This document shows, piece after piece, positions 49,613 through 59,400 of a DNA stretch of 64,000 bases. This DNA comes from RDXT01 sp033765305 (GTDB taxonomy: Bacteria > Bacteroidota > Bacteroidia > J057): positions 17,372 to 81,371 of the forward strand of contig JANRID010000044.1 of NCBI GenBank assembly GCA_033765305.1, given 5' to 3'. Every line of letters starts with the position of its first letter. The stretch's first letter is position 1. The position numbers and the translations under genes were made by a program. Below the pieces are notes generated by a model. That model was not told the origin of the DNA and searched no databases. It saw only the letters and a list, made by a program, of their open reading frames with translations.

Positions 49613-52600
49613 TCAGGACGGTTCGTCGTGCCCCAGCAGCTCCAGCCCGCCCGCCTGCTCGAAATGCTCGCGCGTGAGCGGGAGGGAGAAGTAGAATGCG
49701 GCGCCCTGGCCCGGCTTGCCCTCCGCCCATACCCGGCCGTGGTGCCGGCTGACGATGCGCTGCACATTGGCCAGACCGATGCCATTGCCCTCGAATTCGG
49801 TCTCCGGATGCAGGCGCTGGAAGAGCCTGAACAGGCGGTCTTTGTAGGTTTCGTCGAATCCCACCCCGTTGTCGCGCACACAGATGACGGCCTCGCCCCG
49901 CTCCTCGTGCGCGCTGACGCTGATGCGGGGCTCGGTGCGGGTAGCGGTGTACTTGGCGGCATTGGAGAGCAGGTTCAGGAATACCTGCTCGACGAGCATG
50001 CCATCGGCATAGGCCGGCGGCAGGGGATGGAGGTCCAGCACTGCCCGGCGCTCCGGCTGGAGCAGGCCGAGCCATTCGGCGGCGCGGCGGAGAATTTCGT
50101 TGAGATCGATGTGGTCGGGATGGATGCGCTGCCGGCCCAGGCGGGAATATTCGAGCAGGTCGAGGACCTGCTGGTGCATTTTATTCGCGGCCCAGGAGAT
50201 GAAGCGGAGCAGCTGGCGGTTGTCCTCGTCGAGCTGCTGGCCGGCCCGGCGTTCGAGCAGGCCGGAGTAGCTGACCAGCTGGCGCAGGGGGGTCCGCAGG
50301 TCGTGGGATACGGAGTAGGCGAAATTTTCGAGTTCGAGGTTGGATCGGCGCAATTGCAGGGTACGGGCTTCCACCTGGCGCTCGAGGTCCTGCTTGAAGC
50401 GCAGGATCTGCTGCTCTGCGAGTCGGATATCGGTTTCGTCGCGGATGACGCCGAGCATCCGGGCGGGCTGCCCGCCTTCCAGCATGGCTTCCGCAGTTGC
50501 ATGCAGGTAGCGGATGTCCCCGTCGGCAAGCAAGATACGGAAGTGCAGGTCGTAGGACTGGAAGGTGCGCAGGGCCTCAGCCAGCCGGGCTCCGGTCATT
50601 TCCTGGTCTTCAGGGTGGACCAGCTGGCTCAGCCAGCTGGGGGTAACCGGCGTGCCGCGTGCGATGCGGCAGAGATCGTAGAGCGTATCGGACCATACGA
50701 TCTGGCCGGAGACGGCGTCCCACTCCCAGGAGCCGAGGCGGGCGATGGCATGCGCATGGCGGAGCCGCCGTTCGCTTTCGCGGATGCGGGCTTCGGCTTC
50801 GCGGAGTTCCGTCAGGTCCTGTGTAATGCCGACGATGCGTTCCGGGAGGCCTTTTTCATCGCGGGTCAGCTGGGCCTTGACATACATCTGCCGCAGCTGC
50901 CCGTCCGGGCGGCGGAGGGCATGGTGGTATTCGATGAGGGGCTGATCAGCAAACCGCGCCATCTCGTATTCCATCTGCGCATAGGTCTCCGGCGTCAGCA
51001 GCTCGCGGATGATGGTCCGCTTGTCGCGCGGATCGGCGGGATCGGCGCCGATGAGCCGGAAGAAGCCTTCGGACCACCACTGCGCGCCGCTGCGGAGGTC
51101 GTATTCCCAGGCACCGACCCGTCCGATCTCCTGCGCCCGGTTCAGGCGGTCCTCGAAATCGCGGAGCTGTTTTTCAGCCAGTTTACGCTCGGTCACATCC
51201 TGCGTAACCCCGACCAGCCGGTGCGGAGCACCCTGCTCGTCGCGGAACAGCTGCGCCTGGATGTGCAGATACCGGATTTGCCCGGACTCGTCGGTCATGC
51301 GGTGGTCGAAGAGGTATGGCTGGTCCTGCTCCATGGTGGCGGCCATCGCTGCTTCCGTGAGCGCTACATCCTCCGGATGCACATGGGCACGCGCCCATGC
51401 GGCGATATCCGCAGGCCGGTTTTCGCTCAGCCCCATCATGTCATATAAGGTATCCGACCACCACATGGTCTGGGCTGCAAACTGGAATTCCCACACCCCG
51501 ATCCGCCCGATCTCCTGCGCCTGGCGCAGCAGCAGCTCCTGGTTGCGGAGCTGCTCCTCGGCCAGCTTGCGGTCCGTGATATCCAGGGCCATGCCCAGCA
51601 CCCGCTCCAGCTTGCCGGCAGCATCGGTCATCAGGTCTCCGGTGACGAACAGATAGCGGACGGCGCCTTCCGGCAGGGTGACTTTGTAGTCAAACTGATA
51701 AGGCCCCTGGCCAAGTGCGCCGAAGGTCATCGCGGAGAGGCGCTGCACCTCCTCGGGTGTGAGCAAGCTGCGGATCGCCTCCTCCACCGGAATCGCCGGA
51801 TCCAGCCCCAGCATCCGGTAGAGCGAATCGGACCACCAGCCTCGCCCCGTCTGCACGTCGTGCTCCCAGATCCCGATCTTGCCGATCTCCTGCGCCTGGC
51901 GCAGCCGGTACTCGTGCTCGCGCAGGTGCCGTTCCTGCCGCTTGAGTTCCGTGACATCCACCGAGGTGCCCACGAGCTTGATGGGCCGCTGCTGCGCATC
52001 GAGCACCAGTTCGGCATTGGCATACAGGTATTTGAGCTCGCCGTTGCGGTCGTACACCCGGTGCTCGAAGGAATAGGGCTCCTGGAATTCCACGGCACGC
52101 GCCACTTTCTGGATGATCATCTCCAGATCTTCGGGCGGAATCGTATTGCGGGCCAGTTCGCGCTCCGGCGTGACTTCCCCCGGCTCATAGCCCAGGATGC
52201 GGTACATCCGGTCGGACCACCACTCGGATTCCGTCTGCAGGTCGAACTCCCACATGCCGATCTTGCCGATTTCCTGCGCCCGGCGCAGCCGCGCCTCGCT
52301 CTCCATCAGCCGGCTGAGGGCCTCTTTCTCCGCCGTCACGTCGTAAAACATCAGCTGCACAGCCGCCTGCCCGTCGTACATGATGTGCCGTCCGCCGCCC
52401 CGCACCACGATGTACCGCCCGTCTTCCCGCCGGACCCTGAACTCGTTCATGCCCATCTGCTGGTCGGACTGGTACAGCTGCAGAATGCGCCGGGATACCG
52501 GGACCATGTCCTCAGGATGCACAAATCCCAGCACCTCCCGCCCCATCAGGCTTTCCGGGCCGTCGGCCATCAGCATGCGCACTGCCGCGTCGTTGACATA

Positions 52601-54625
52601 GCTGATCCTGAGCTGCTGATGCACCACAATGGGAATGGGCGCGCCTTCGACAATCATCCGGTAGCGGGCTTCGCTTTCGAGCAGGGCGTGCTGAATTTCC
52701 TTGTAGGCCTGAATATCCTGGTTGACGCCGACCATCCGGACCGGCTCGCCCTGGGCATTGTGAAACACCAGGGCCACATCCCGGATCCAGACCGTCCGCC
52801 CGTCGGGGTGCAGGGTGCGGTACTCCAGGTCATAGGGCTTGCGCTGCTGCAGCGCCTGGCTGATGACGGGGATGACCCGCGGCGCATCATCCGGGTGGAT
52901 ATGCCGCGCCAGGGTGTCGATGCCTGGCGTGATGGCTCCCGGCTCCAGGCCGAAAAGCCTGAAGACATAGTCCGAGTTGAGGGTGCTGCCGGTATCGAAG
53001 CGCAGCTCCCAGCTTCCGAAGGAGGCGACCTCCTGAGCCAGTTTGAGGTGGAATGCTTGGTATTCAGCCCGTTCAACTTCCGCTCGCAGGTCCTGCTCCT
53101 TGCGGCGCAGGGCATCGTTGGCCTGCTGGAAATGCTCATTGGACAGGATCAGCTGCTCGTTGAGGGTGCGCAGCTCTTCGTTGGTGGCTTCCAGCTCTTC
53201 ATTGGCCGAGCGGAGCTCCTCGTTCATGGCCTGGGCCTCGGCACGCATCGCCTGAATCTCTGCGCGGCTGCGCTCCAGTTCGGTGCGGTAGGCATCGAGC
53301 TGTTCGCGCAGGAGGTTCAGCTCCTGATCGTCGGACGGCGGTGCAGCGGGGAGCGCTGCTTCGGCCTCGGCAGGCAGATCCGGGTCGGGCGACTCGAATG
53401 CCACCACGTAGGCGGGCTGCACGCCTGCCTCGGTATCGAGCGGGCGGACCGTGATCCGGGTGTAGCGCCGGGCTCCCAGCAGCTCGAAGACCAGCCAGGG
53501 GGTGCGGCTCACTGCAGCGCCCTGCTGCACGCGGTGCAGCGCAGACTGCACCGGGATGCGGAGATCGGGGTTGAGCAGCCGGAACAGGCCCGGCGCGGTC
53601 TGGCCCGGCTGGGGCTCCAGATACAGGCGGAGCGAGCCTGCGCTTTCGAGAATCTCCGCATGCTGGCTGATTACGACAAAGGGATAGTCGAACGCCTGCG
53701 ACAGCGCCTCGCGCGCGAGTTCCCGCAGCCCCCGTACCGGCTGGGACAGCGTGCTGCCGGCAGGGGAAAAGGCGGTGCCGCCGGCAGCTGCCGGCAGCCA
53801 GGGCTGGATGCGGTAAGACTGCAGGCGCTTGACCTTGCGGTAGATCCGCAGCCGCTCGTCTGCCGGCTCAAACCAGCCGCCGAGCCCGTGCAGCCCCTCC
53901 GATTTGCCCAGCACAAGCAGCCCATGGTCGGCCAGGCTGTAGTGGAATACCTGCAGCAGCTGCTCCAGCGCCCGTTCCTTTAGGTAGATAAGCACATTGC
54001 GGCAGACGATCAGGTCAAGATTGACAAAAGGCGGGTCTGAAATCAGGTTTTGGGCCGAAAACAGCACCAGCCGCCGCACAGGGTCTGCGATGCGCCAGGT
54101 GCCGGGGCCTTCCGGCTGCAGAAAGCGCTCGCGCCAGGCTGCCGGCAGCGCCTGCACCGCCTCGTGGGTATAGATCCCCGCACGGCCGGTGCGGATGGAT
54201 GCCTCGACAAGATCCGTCGCAAAAATCCGGGCGCCCGGCTGCCAGCCGGCAGCTTCCAGCCCTTCCTGCACCAGCATCGCCAGGGTGTACGCCTCCTCGC
54301 CCGTAGCCGTGCCCGCCGACCAGCAGCGCAGCGGCTCCTGCCCCTGCTTGCTGCTCAGCAGCGCCGGCAGCTGCCGGCGGATGGCCTCAAATACCTCCGG
54401 ATCCCGCAAAAATTCCGTCACCCCGATCAGCATCGATGCAAACAGGCGCTCCAGCTCCTCCGGATGCGTGCGCACATGCGCCACATAGGCTGCCTCGTCG
54501 TGAAAACCCGCCAGCTCCATCCGCCGCCGCAGCCGGCGCAGCAAGGTAGCAGGCTTGTACTGAAAGAAGTCGACCCCGGTGTGTCCGGTAAGCAACTCCA
54601 GCAATTCGGATACGCGTTTCTTCAT
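49613..54625 (-). CDS. CheR methyltransferase-multi-PAS histidine kinase hybrid
   Basis: Very large soluble sensor of 1670 residues. Order: CheR N-terminal helices (1-65); CheR methyltransferase domain with SAM loop WSAGTATGEEAYT at 102-114 and NLDLIVCRNVLIYLKE at about 202-217; a PAS-like domain at about 300-420; a long coiled coil at about 440-545 (MNEELRSANEELEATNEELR); then seven PAS modules from about 550 to 1390, of which four share a 'QAQEIGKIGIWE ... WWSD' pattern and are recent duplications; a HisKA domain with the phospho-histidine in SVSHDLRTPLRQL; and an ATPase domain (LLSNAAKYT, DNGVGFDE, GNGIGLANVQRI). No CheB methylesterase domain and no membrane segment are present. Start 54625 removes 30 non-family residues. 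Confidence 0.93.
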   Translation of the reverse strand: MKKRVSELLELLTGHTGVDFFQYKPATLLRRLRRRMELAGFHDEAAYVAHVRTHPEELERLFASMLIGVTEFLRDPEVFEAIRRQLPALLSSKQGQEPLRCWSAGTATGEEAYTLAMLVQEGLEAAGWQPGARIFATDLVEASIRTGRAGIYTHEAVQALPAAWRERFLQPEGPGTWRIADPVRRLVLFSAQNLISDPPFVNLDLIVCRNVLIYLKERALEQLLQVFHYSLADHGLLVLGKSEGLHGLGGWFEPADERLRIYRKVKRLQSYRIQPWLPAAAGGTAFSPAGSTLSQPVRGLRELAREALSQAFDYPFVVISQHAEILESAGSLRLYLEPQPGQTAPGLFRLLNPDLRIPVQSALHRVQQGAAVSRTPWLVFELLGARRYTRITVRPLDTEAGVQPAYVVAFESPDPDLPAEAEAALPAAPPSDDQELNLLREQLDAYRTELERSRAEIQAMRAEAQAMNEELRSANEELEATNEELRTLNEQLILSNEHFQQANDALRRKEQDLRAEVERAEYQAFHLKLAQEVASFGSWELRFDTGSTLNSDYVFRLFGLEPGAITPGIDTLARHIHPDDAPRVIPVISQALQQRKPYDLEYRTLHPDGRTVWIRDVALVFHNAQGEPVRMVGVNQDIQAYKEIQHALLESEARYRMIVEGAPIPIVVHQQLRISYVNDAAVRMLMADGPESLMGREVLGFVHPEDMVPVSRRILQLYQSDQQMGMNEFRVRREDGRYIVVRGGGRHIMYDGQAAVQLMFYDVTAEKEALSRLMESEARLRRAQEIGKIGMWEFDLQTESEWWSDRMYRILGYEPGEVTPERELARNTIPPEDLEMIIQKVARAVEFQEPYSFEHRVYDRNGELKYLYANAELVLDAQQRPIKLVGTSVDVTELKRQERHLREHEYRLRQAQEIGKIGIWEHDVQTGRGWWSDSLYRMLGLDPAIPVEEAIRSLLTPEEVQRLSAMTFGALGQGPYQFDYKVTLPEGAVRYLFVTGDLMTDAAGKLERVLGMALDITDRKLAEEQLRNQELLLRQAQEIGRIGVWEFQFAAQTMWWSDTLYDMMGLSENRPADIAAWARAHVHPEDVALTEAAMAATMEQDQPYLFDHRMTDESGQIRYLHIQAQLFRDEQGAPHRLVGVTQDVTERKLAEKQLRDFEDRLNRAQEIGRVGAWEYDLRSGAQWWSEGFFRLIGADPADPRDKRTIIRELLTPETYAQMEYEMARFADQPLIEYHHALRRPDGQLRQMYVKAQLTRDEKGLPERIVGITQDLTELREAEARIRESERRLRHAHAIARLGSWEWDAVSGQIVWSDTLYDLCRIARGTPVTPSWLSQLVHPEDQEMTGARLAEALRTFQSYDLHFRILLADGDIRYLHATAEAMLEGGQPARMLGVIRDETDIRLAEQQILRFKQDLERQVEARTLQLRRSNLELENFAYSVSHDLRTPLRQLVSYSGLLERRAGQQLDEDNRQLLRFISWAANKMHQQVLDLLEYSRLGRQRIHPDHIDLNEILRRAAEWLGLLQPERRAVLDLHPLPPAYADGMLVEQVFLNLLSNAAKYTATRTEPRISVSAHEERGEAVICVRDNGVGFDETYKDRLFRLFQRLHPETEFEGNGIGLANVQRIVSRHHGRVWAEGKPGQGAAFYFSLPLTREHFEQAGGLELLGHDEPS

Positions 54626-54653
54626 ACTTGCAGCGGACGTGGGGGAGACGCTG

Positions 54654-54724
54654 GCCGATCGGCGGTGCCTCGCACAATATACTGGAAATCGCCGATTTTG
54701 GAGGCTTTTTCGCAAAATATCGGC
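54654..54724. repeat. Cluster of GCCGAT/ATCGGC half-sites upstream of the giant sensor gene
   Basis: GCCGATCGGC (54654-54663) is a 10-bp palindrome. GCCGATTTTG (54691-54700) and CAAAATATCGGC (54713-54724) form a second imperfect inverted repeat. It lies 29 bases upstream of the sensor start, where an operator could lie. Confidence 0.4.
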
Positions 54725-54901
54725 TATTCATCGAACAACTGTTTAACTTATTCCTGCCCGGCCCCGCCGCGCTGCCTGCTTTGCGGGCCATTTGCAAATC
54801 CTGCGGCATCTGCATTGCATCGTCCGTGCGGAAACTGTAAGTTGCAGGCAGGAATCCTGTTGTGCGTTTTCAGCCACTCTCAACCCGTAACCTTCTCTGC
54901 C

Positions 54902-55813
54902 ATGCACCGCATTCTGCTGCCGCTCGCAGCCTTGCTCCTCCTCGTATCCGCCGGCTGCGGCGATGAATCCGCTTCCGGCACCGCTTCCAGTCCGGCGGCA
55001 GCCCAGCCTCAGACTGCCGTCGCCCTTTGGGAGCCCATCGGCCTGCGCGACAAGCCCGGCAAGGGCAGCGACGCCAAGTACCTCACCGGCATCAACTTCG
55101 GCGAGGTGGTCACCCTCACCGGCCAGCGCCATACGGACAGCGCCGATGGCGGCAAAGCCTACCTGCAGGTCACGCTTGCCGACGGCAAGACTGGCTGGGC
55201 CCAGGAAAATCTCTTCGCCGCCGGTGCCCAGCGCGCGGTCGCGCTCGCGGAAGCCGACCTGTTCAAGCGGCCCGAACTGACCACCCTCTCCGGCGTCAAG
55301 CTGGCCCCTGGCGAGGTCTTCGCCTTCACCACCGGCGAGCAGGCCGACTGGCTGGAGGTTGTGACCCGCGAAAAGAAGAAAAAAGGCTGGATCCGCCGCG
55401 ACGGCAGCATCTCCCTCGAAGATGCGGATGTGGCCATCGGGATCCTCCTCGACCGCGCCCTGCGCGAGAAAGACCCCAAAAAGCGCAGCGATGCCCTCGG
55501 CCTGATCACCAGCAACAGCGCCTTTGCCAGCTCGCCGCTCATGGCACTGGCTACGGAGCAGGCTGCCGCATCGAACCTGCCTGAGCTGCCCGCCAGCCAG
55601 CTCTACATCCTCTCCGACAAGGTCAATGTGCGCAGCGAGCCCAATGCGGACGCCGATAACGTGGTTTTTCAGCTGAAATACGGCGATATCTGCAATATCG
55701 TGGAGCAAGGCGCCCAGGAGCAGATCCGCGACATGAACGACTACTGGTACCGGATCGAAAAAGACGGCCAGGAAGGCTGGGTGTACGGCTTTTATACCTC
55801 GAAAAAGCTCTGA
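54902..55813 (+). CDS. SH3-domain lipoprotein
   Basis: Exported lipoprotein of 303 residues. The lipobox is VSAGC with C19. Two bacterial SH3-like regions are visible: about residues 40-110 (VALWEPIGLRDKPGKGSDAK, then GKTGWAQENLF) and 225-300 (ILSDKVNVRSEPNADADNVV, ending GQEGWVYGFYTS). Between them lies a helical part. SH3 modules of this kind usually bind peptidoglycan or act as spacers. It is transcribed divergently from the giant sensor kinase across a 276-bp gap and ends at a strong terminator. Function is inferred only at the level of envelope binding. Confidence 0.82.
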   Translation: MHRILLPLAALLLLVSAGCGDESASGTASSPAAAQPQTAVALWEPIGLRDKPGKGSDAKYLTGINFGEVVTLTGQRHTDSADGGKAYLQVTLADGKTGWAQENLFAAGAQRAVALAEADLFKRPELTTLSGVKLAPGEVFAFTTGEQADWLEVVTREKKKKGWIRRDGSISLEDADVAIGILLDRALREKDPKKRSDALGLITSNSAFASSPLMALATEQAAASNLPELPASQLYILSDKVNVRSEPNADADNVVFQLKYGDICNIVEQGAQEQIRDMNDYWYRIEKDGQEGWVYGFYTSKKL

Positions 55814-55831
55814 GCCTCCCCATTGAAACGC

Positions 55832-55857
55832 AAAAAGCGGGGCATGCCCCGCTTTTT
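55832..55857. terminator. Perfect 26-bp palindrome with A/T ends, bidirectional terminator
   Basis: AAAAAGCGGGGCA and its exact complement form a stem with five T's on the plus strand and five T's on the minus strand. It lies between the convergent SH3 lipoprotein and DUF4199 genes, 18 bases from each stop. Confidence 0.9.
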
Positions 55858-55875
55858 CTGTTGTTTTCTGCTGGC

Positions 55876-56406
55876 TCAGCCGCCGATCTCGTCCATGTCG
55901 GCGCCGGGCGCCGGGTCGCGCTTGAGGATGGCGGCGGTGATGAGGCCAATCAGTGCGCCGCCGATGGCGCCCCCCACGAGGCCAAATACGAAGATCATTC
56001 CGGGCTGCATCATGGTCTTCGCCCAGCCCATCCCCATTTCGAGGGCCTCAGGCGTCACACGCGGATCGCTTTCCATTTGCTGCCGGGCCATTTCGAGGGC
56101 TTCTTCGCCGATTGCAGGATCAATGGCCATGTGGGCGGCACCCACTGCCGAGGAGATCAGCGAGGCGATGAGAAAGGTCAGAAAACCCGTCTGAAAGCCC
56201 TGGCCAAAGGTCATATAGCCTTGCAGCTTGCGGAACTCCAGACAAGCCAGCGCTACGCCCGCAATGCCGATGGCATAGCTCAGATACCCGAGCGTCTGGT
56301 TGCTGGTATTGCCGGTCATGCCCAGCACCACCGAATACACAGCCAGAATGCCGCCCAGGATCAGGCCGTATTTGACGGCGGTAGGCCGGATGGATACAGT
56401 AGCCAT
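55876..56406 (-). CDS. DUF4199 membrane protein
   Basis: Integral membrane protein of 176 residues with four hydrophobic helices, at about 13-32, 42-60, 72-95 and 137-162. The order and the polar stretch between helices 3 and 4 (IDPAIGEEALEMARQQMES) fit DUF4199, a Bacteroidota family. The GQGFQTGFLTFLIASLISS segment carries the family's usual glycine pattern. No function is known. It stands alone, 59 bp downstream of the ABC-M1 gene on the same strand. Confidence 0.85.
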   Translation of the reverse strand: MATVSIRPTAVKYGLILGGILAVYSVVLGMTGNTSNQTLGYLSYAIGIAGVALACLEFRKLQGYMTFGQGFQTGFLTFLIASLISSAVGAAHMAIDPAIGEEALEMARQQMESDPRVTPEALEMGMGWAKTMMQPGMIFVFGLVGGAIGGALIGLITAAILKRDPAPGADMDEIGG

Positions 56407-56465
56407 AGTGAGATAGGGTTAAGGGTGTTTTGAGAAAGGAGTATGATAAAGGTATGCATTTTCCG

Positions 56466-59400
56466 TCAGAACCGCCGGGTGTTGTCATCCGGCTTGCGGT
56501 CGATGAGCTTGTTGTAGGGGTCGATGCCGGCCTCGTAGGGCTTGCGGTCCACGGGGATCTCCAGCGTGTTGACGCCGCTGCTGAGCTTGTGCTTGCGGAA
56601 ATACAGCGGGACCGGTTTCCATTCCCCGTCTGTTTTTTCCCGCGCAAAGATCCCCACATCCACGTAATCCTCCACCGGCACTTCCGTTTCCTCGCCCCGG
56701 CCGTCGTCGCGGAATTTTTTCGCCTCGTAGGTCAGGATGACCTTGTACGCGCCGCCGGCGGAGTCCACCCGCACCGAGTCGGTCTTGAGGTCGTACAGCG
56801 TAATCTCGTCGAACCAGTCGCGCAGCACGTGCTTCACCGAGTCGGGCGTCACCGCATCCACATAGCGGCGCCACTCGCGGGTGGTGGTGTAGGGCGGCTC
56901 CTGGAAGCGCACCTGCGCCACATAGCGCTTCAGCGCGGCATTGAGGCTGTCCTCCCCGATGTAGTCCTGCAGGGCGTACATGATCACGCTGCCCTTGTTG
57001 TAGTGGATATAGAGCTGATTTTCAGAGAGCAGGGCCGGTTTTTCCTCCACGCGCTCGCCTGTGCGGCCCTGGAGGTACTGGTTCATCTCGTATTTCAGGT
57101 ACTTGCGGATCTCCTCCGGCCCGAATTTGTGCGCCATCACCATCAGCGCAGCGTACTGCGACATGGTTTCGGAGAGGAACTGGAAGCCCTGCACGGCCCC
57201 GCCGGCCACCTGATGCGCCCACCACTGGTGCGCCACTTCGTGGGCCGTGATGTAAAGCGGGTAGTCCACATCCCCCTCCTTCACATCCGCAATGAAGCCG
57301 ATGGCTTCGGAGAAGGGGATGGTGTTGGCGAAGGATTGTGCAAATCCCTGATATCGAGGGAATTCCAGAATCCGGACCTGCCGGTGCTGATAGGGGCCGA
57401 AGGCCTCCGTGTAGTATTCGAGAGATCGCTTCATGCCCTCCATCATGCGCTCCAGGTTGTAGGTGTGGGAGGCGTGATGGTAAATCTCCAGGCTGATGTC
57501 GCGCCCGTCGGGCGCCTTCCACACGTCGCGCTGCACGGTGTAGCGGGCCGAGGAGATGTTCCAGAACTTGGCCATCTTCGAGTCCATCTTGTAATGGAAA
57601 TAGCGGCGGCCGTTTTCGTTCCATTCCCGCTCCAGGTAGCCCGGCGCCAGCGCGATCTGGTCCGGCTCGGTGCTCACCACGGCCTCGAAGCCGATCCAGT
57701 CGGCATCGTTGGCGAAGAGGGTATTGCGCAGGGCGGCTGTATCGTCGATGTTGGGGAAGCGTTCGCGCTCCGGCAGCCCGTACTTTTTGCGCAGATCGGT
57801 GTCCTGCAGCTCGAAGTCGCGCTGGTAGCCGATCAGCGGGAAGTAGTAGTGGTTGAGGAAGGTGCCGTTGGCGACGATCTGGGAGTTGGGGCCGCTGTTG
57901 ACGAATCCGCGGGTGCGGTACTCCGCTTCGAAGCGCAGCTCGGCGGTATCGCCGGGCAGCATCGGCTCGGCCAGCCGCAGGATGGCGTAGCCCATCACGG
58001 TATCGTAGAGGGTCCGCTCCGCCGGACGGCTAAGGGCCAGCTCGCGGTAGCGCACGCCGGTCAGGAAGGACAGATGCACCTCCCGCACCGCCGAGTCGGT
58101 CTTGTTTTCCAGGCGGTAGCTGCCGCGCAGGTCGAAGTTGCGGTCCTTTGGAAACAGGTCCACCGCGATGCGCACATCCGTGATGCGCGGCATGGGCAGG
58201 GCCGCGTAGCGGCTGTAGGCCTTCTCCTGCTCCGCCTGCTGGCGCTGCGCTTCGCGCGAGTTCTGGAAGTCGTTGAGGATGTGGGTATTGTAATAAATGA
58301 ACCCGCCCGTCCCCAGGAATACGGCCAGGGCTGCGCCCAGGGCGATCTGCCCCCGCCGGTCGAGGCGCTGGCCCAGGCTCCGCAGCCGGTCGCGCAGGCT
58401 GTCGCCGGTGCCGCGCTGCCAGAGCGCATTGCCCAGGATCAGCATGGCCGCCGCCAGCGATCCCCAATACAGCTTGAAGATCAGGTAAGGCCCTGCATAA
58501 TGCCCGTAGCCGTTCATGTCGGAGTACACCAGCCCCGGCGATCCGCTGAAGGACGCCAGGTTGTCCTCCACCCCGATCAGCCCCAGCGCCAGGGTCCAGC
58601 CCAGATACACCAGCACCGTGAGGAAAAAGCCGAGAAACTTGTTCTGCGACAGAATCTGCACGAAGAAGGCCAGCGCCGAGAAGATCAGCAGGTTGATGGG
58701 CCAGAAGAAGAAGAGCGCGGCGAAATACATCGGGAAATTGAAGGTGAAGAAGCCCTGCACCACCTGCGTGGTGAGCCCCACCAGCATCACCACCGCCATC
58801 AGCAGGTAGATGACCCCCGTAATGGCCAGGTATTTGGCGGCCAGGGTGATCCAGGTCGGCATCGGGAGCGCGTCGTAGATCTCGTGCAGCTCGTTGCCCC
58901 GCTCCCGCCAGACCATTTCACCCGTATAAAACACGATGATGGCCAGGATGAAGAGCTGCAGCTGCCCCTGGAGCTGCGCCAGCACCTGGTAGGTCACCGG
59001 CAGCGTAGGCGTGCCGAACAGCTGCCCCCCGAAAACCAGCACCACCACCGACAGCAGGATGCCCACCCCGACGATGGCCCAGAAAATGGGGCTGCTGATC
59101 ACCCAGCGGAATTCCTGCCGCATGATGCGGCGCAGAATGCCCAGATAGGGGCCCATGCCGAAACGCAGCCGCACCTTCGGCAGCTCGACCTTCTGAAGCG
59201 TGACGGAATTGCCCAGCTGGCGCAGCATCGCGCCGGCCTTGGCCGCTTTCGGGGCGGAAGCCCGCCCGGATTCCATTGAAGCCGCCATTCTGAACCGTGC
59301 ATACACCAGCGCCAGAATGCCCAGCCCCACCGCCGCCCAGATGGCCTGGTTGCCGACGGTGATCCAGGTGGCCGGCAGCGTGCGGGTATTGCGCTCCGCC

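Noticed and set aside
51860..53983. A plus-strand open frame of 707 codons
   Set aside because: It is antisense to the CheR-PAS kinase; its internal repetition mirrors the PAS duplications on the coding strand.
56430..59279. A plus-strand open frame of 949 codons
   Set aside because: It is entirely antisense to the ABC-M1 gene, has biased composition (rich in H, Q, R, G, V) and no recognisable domain. Long antisense frames are expected at this GC content.
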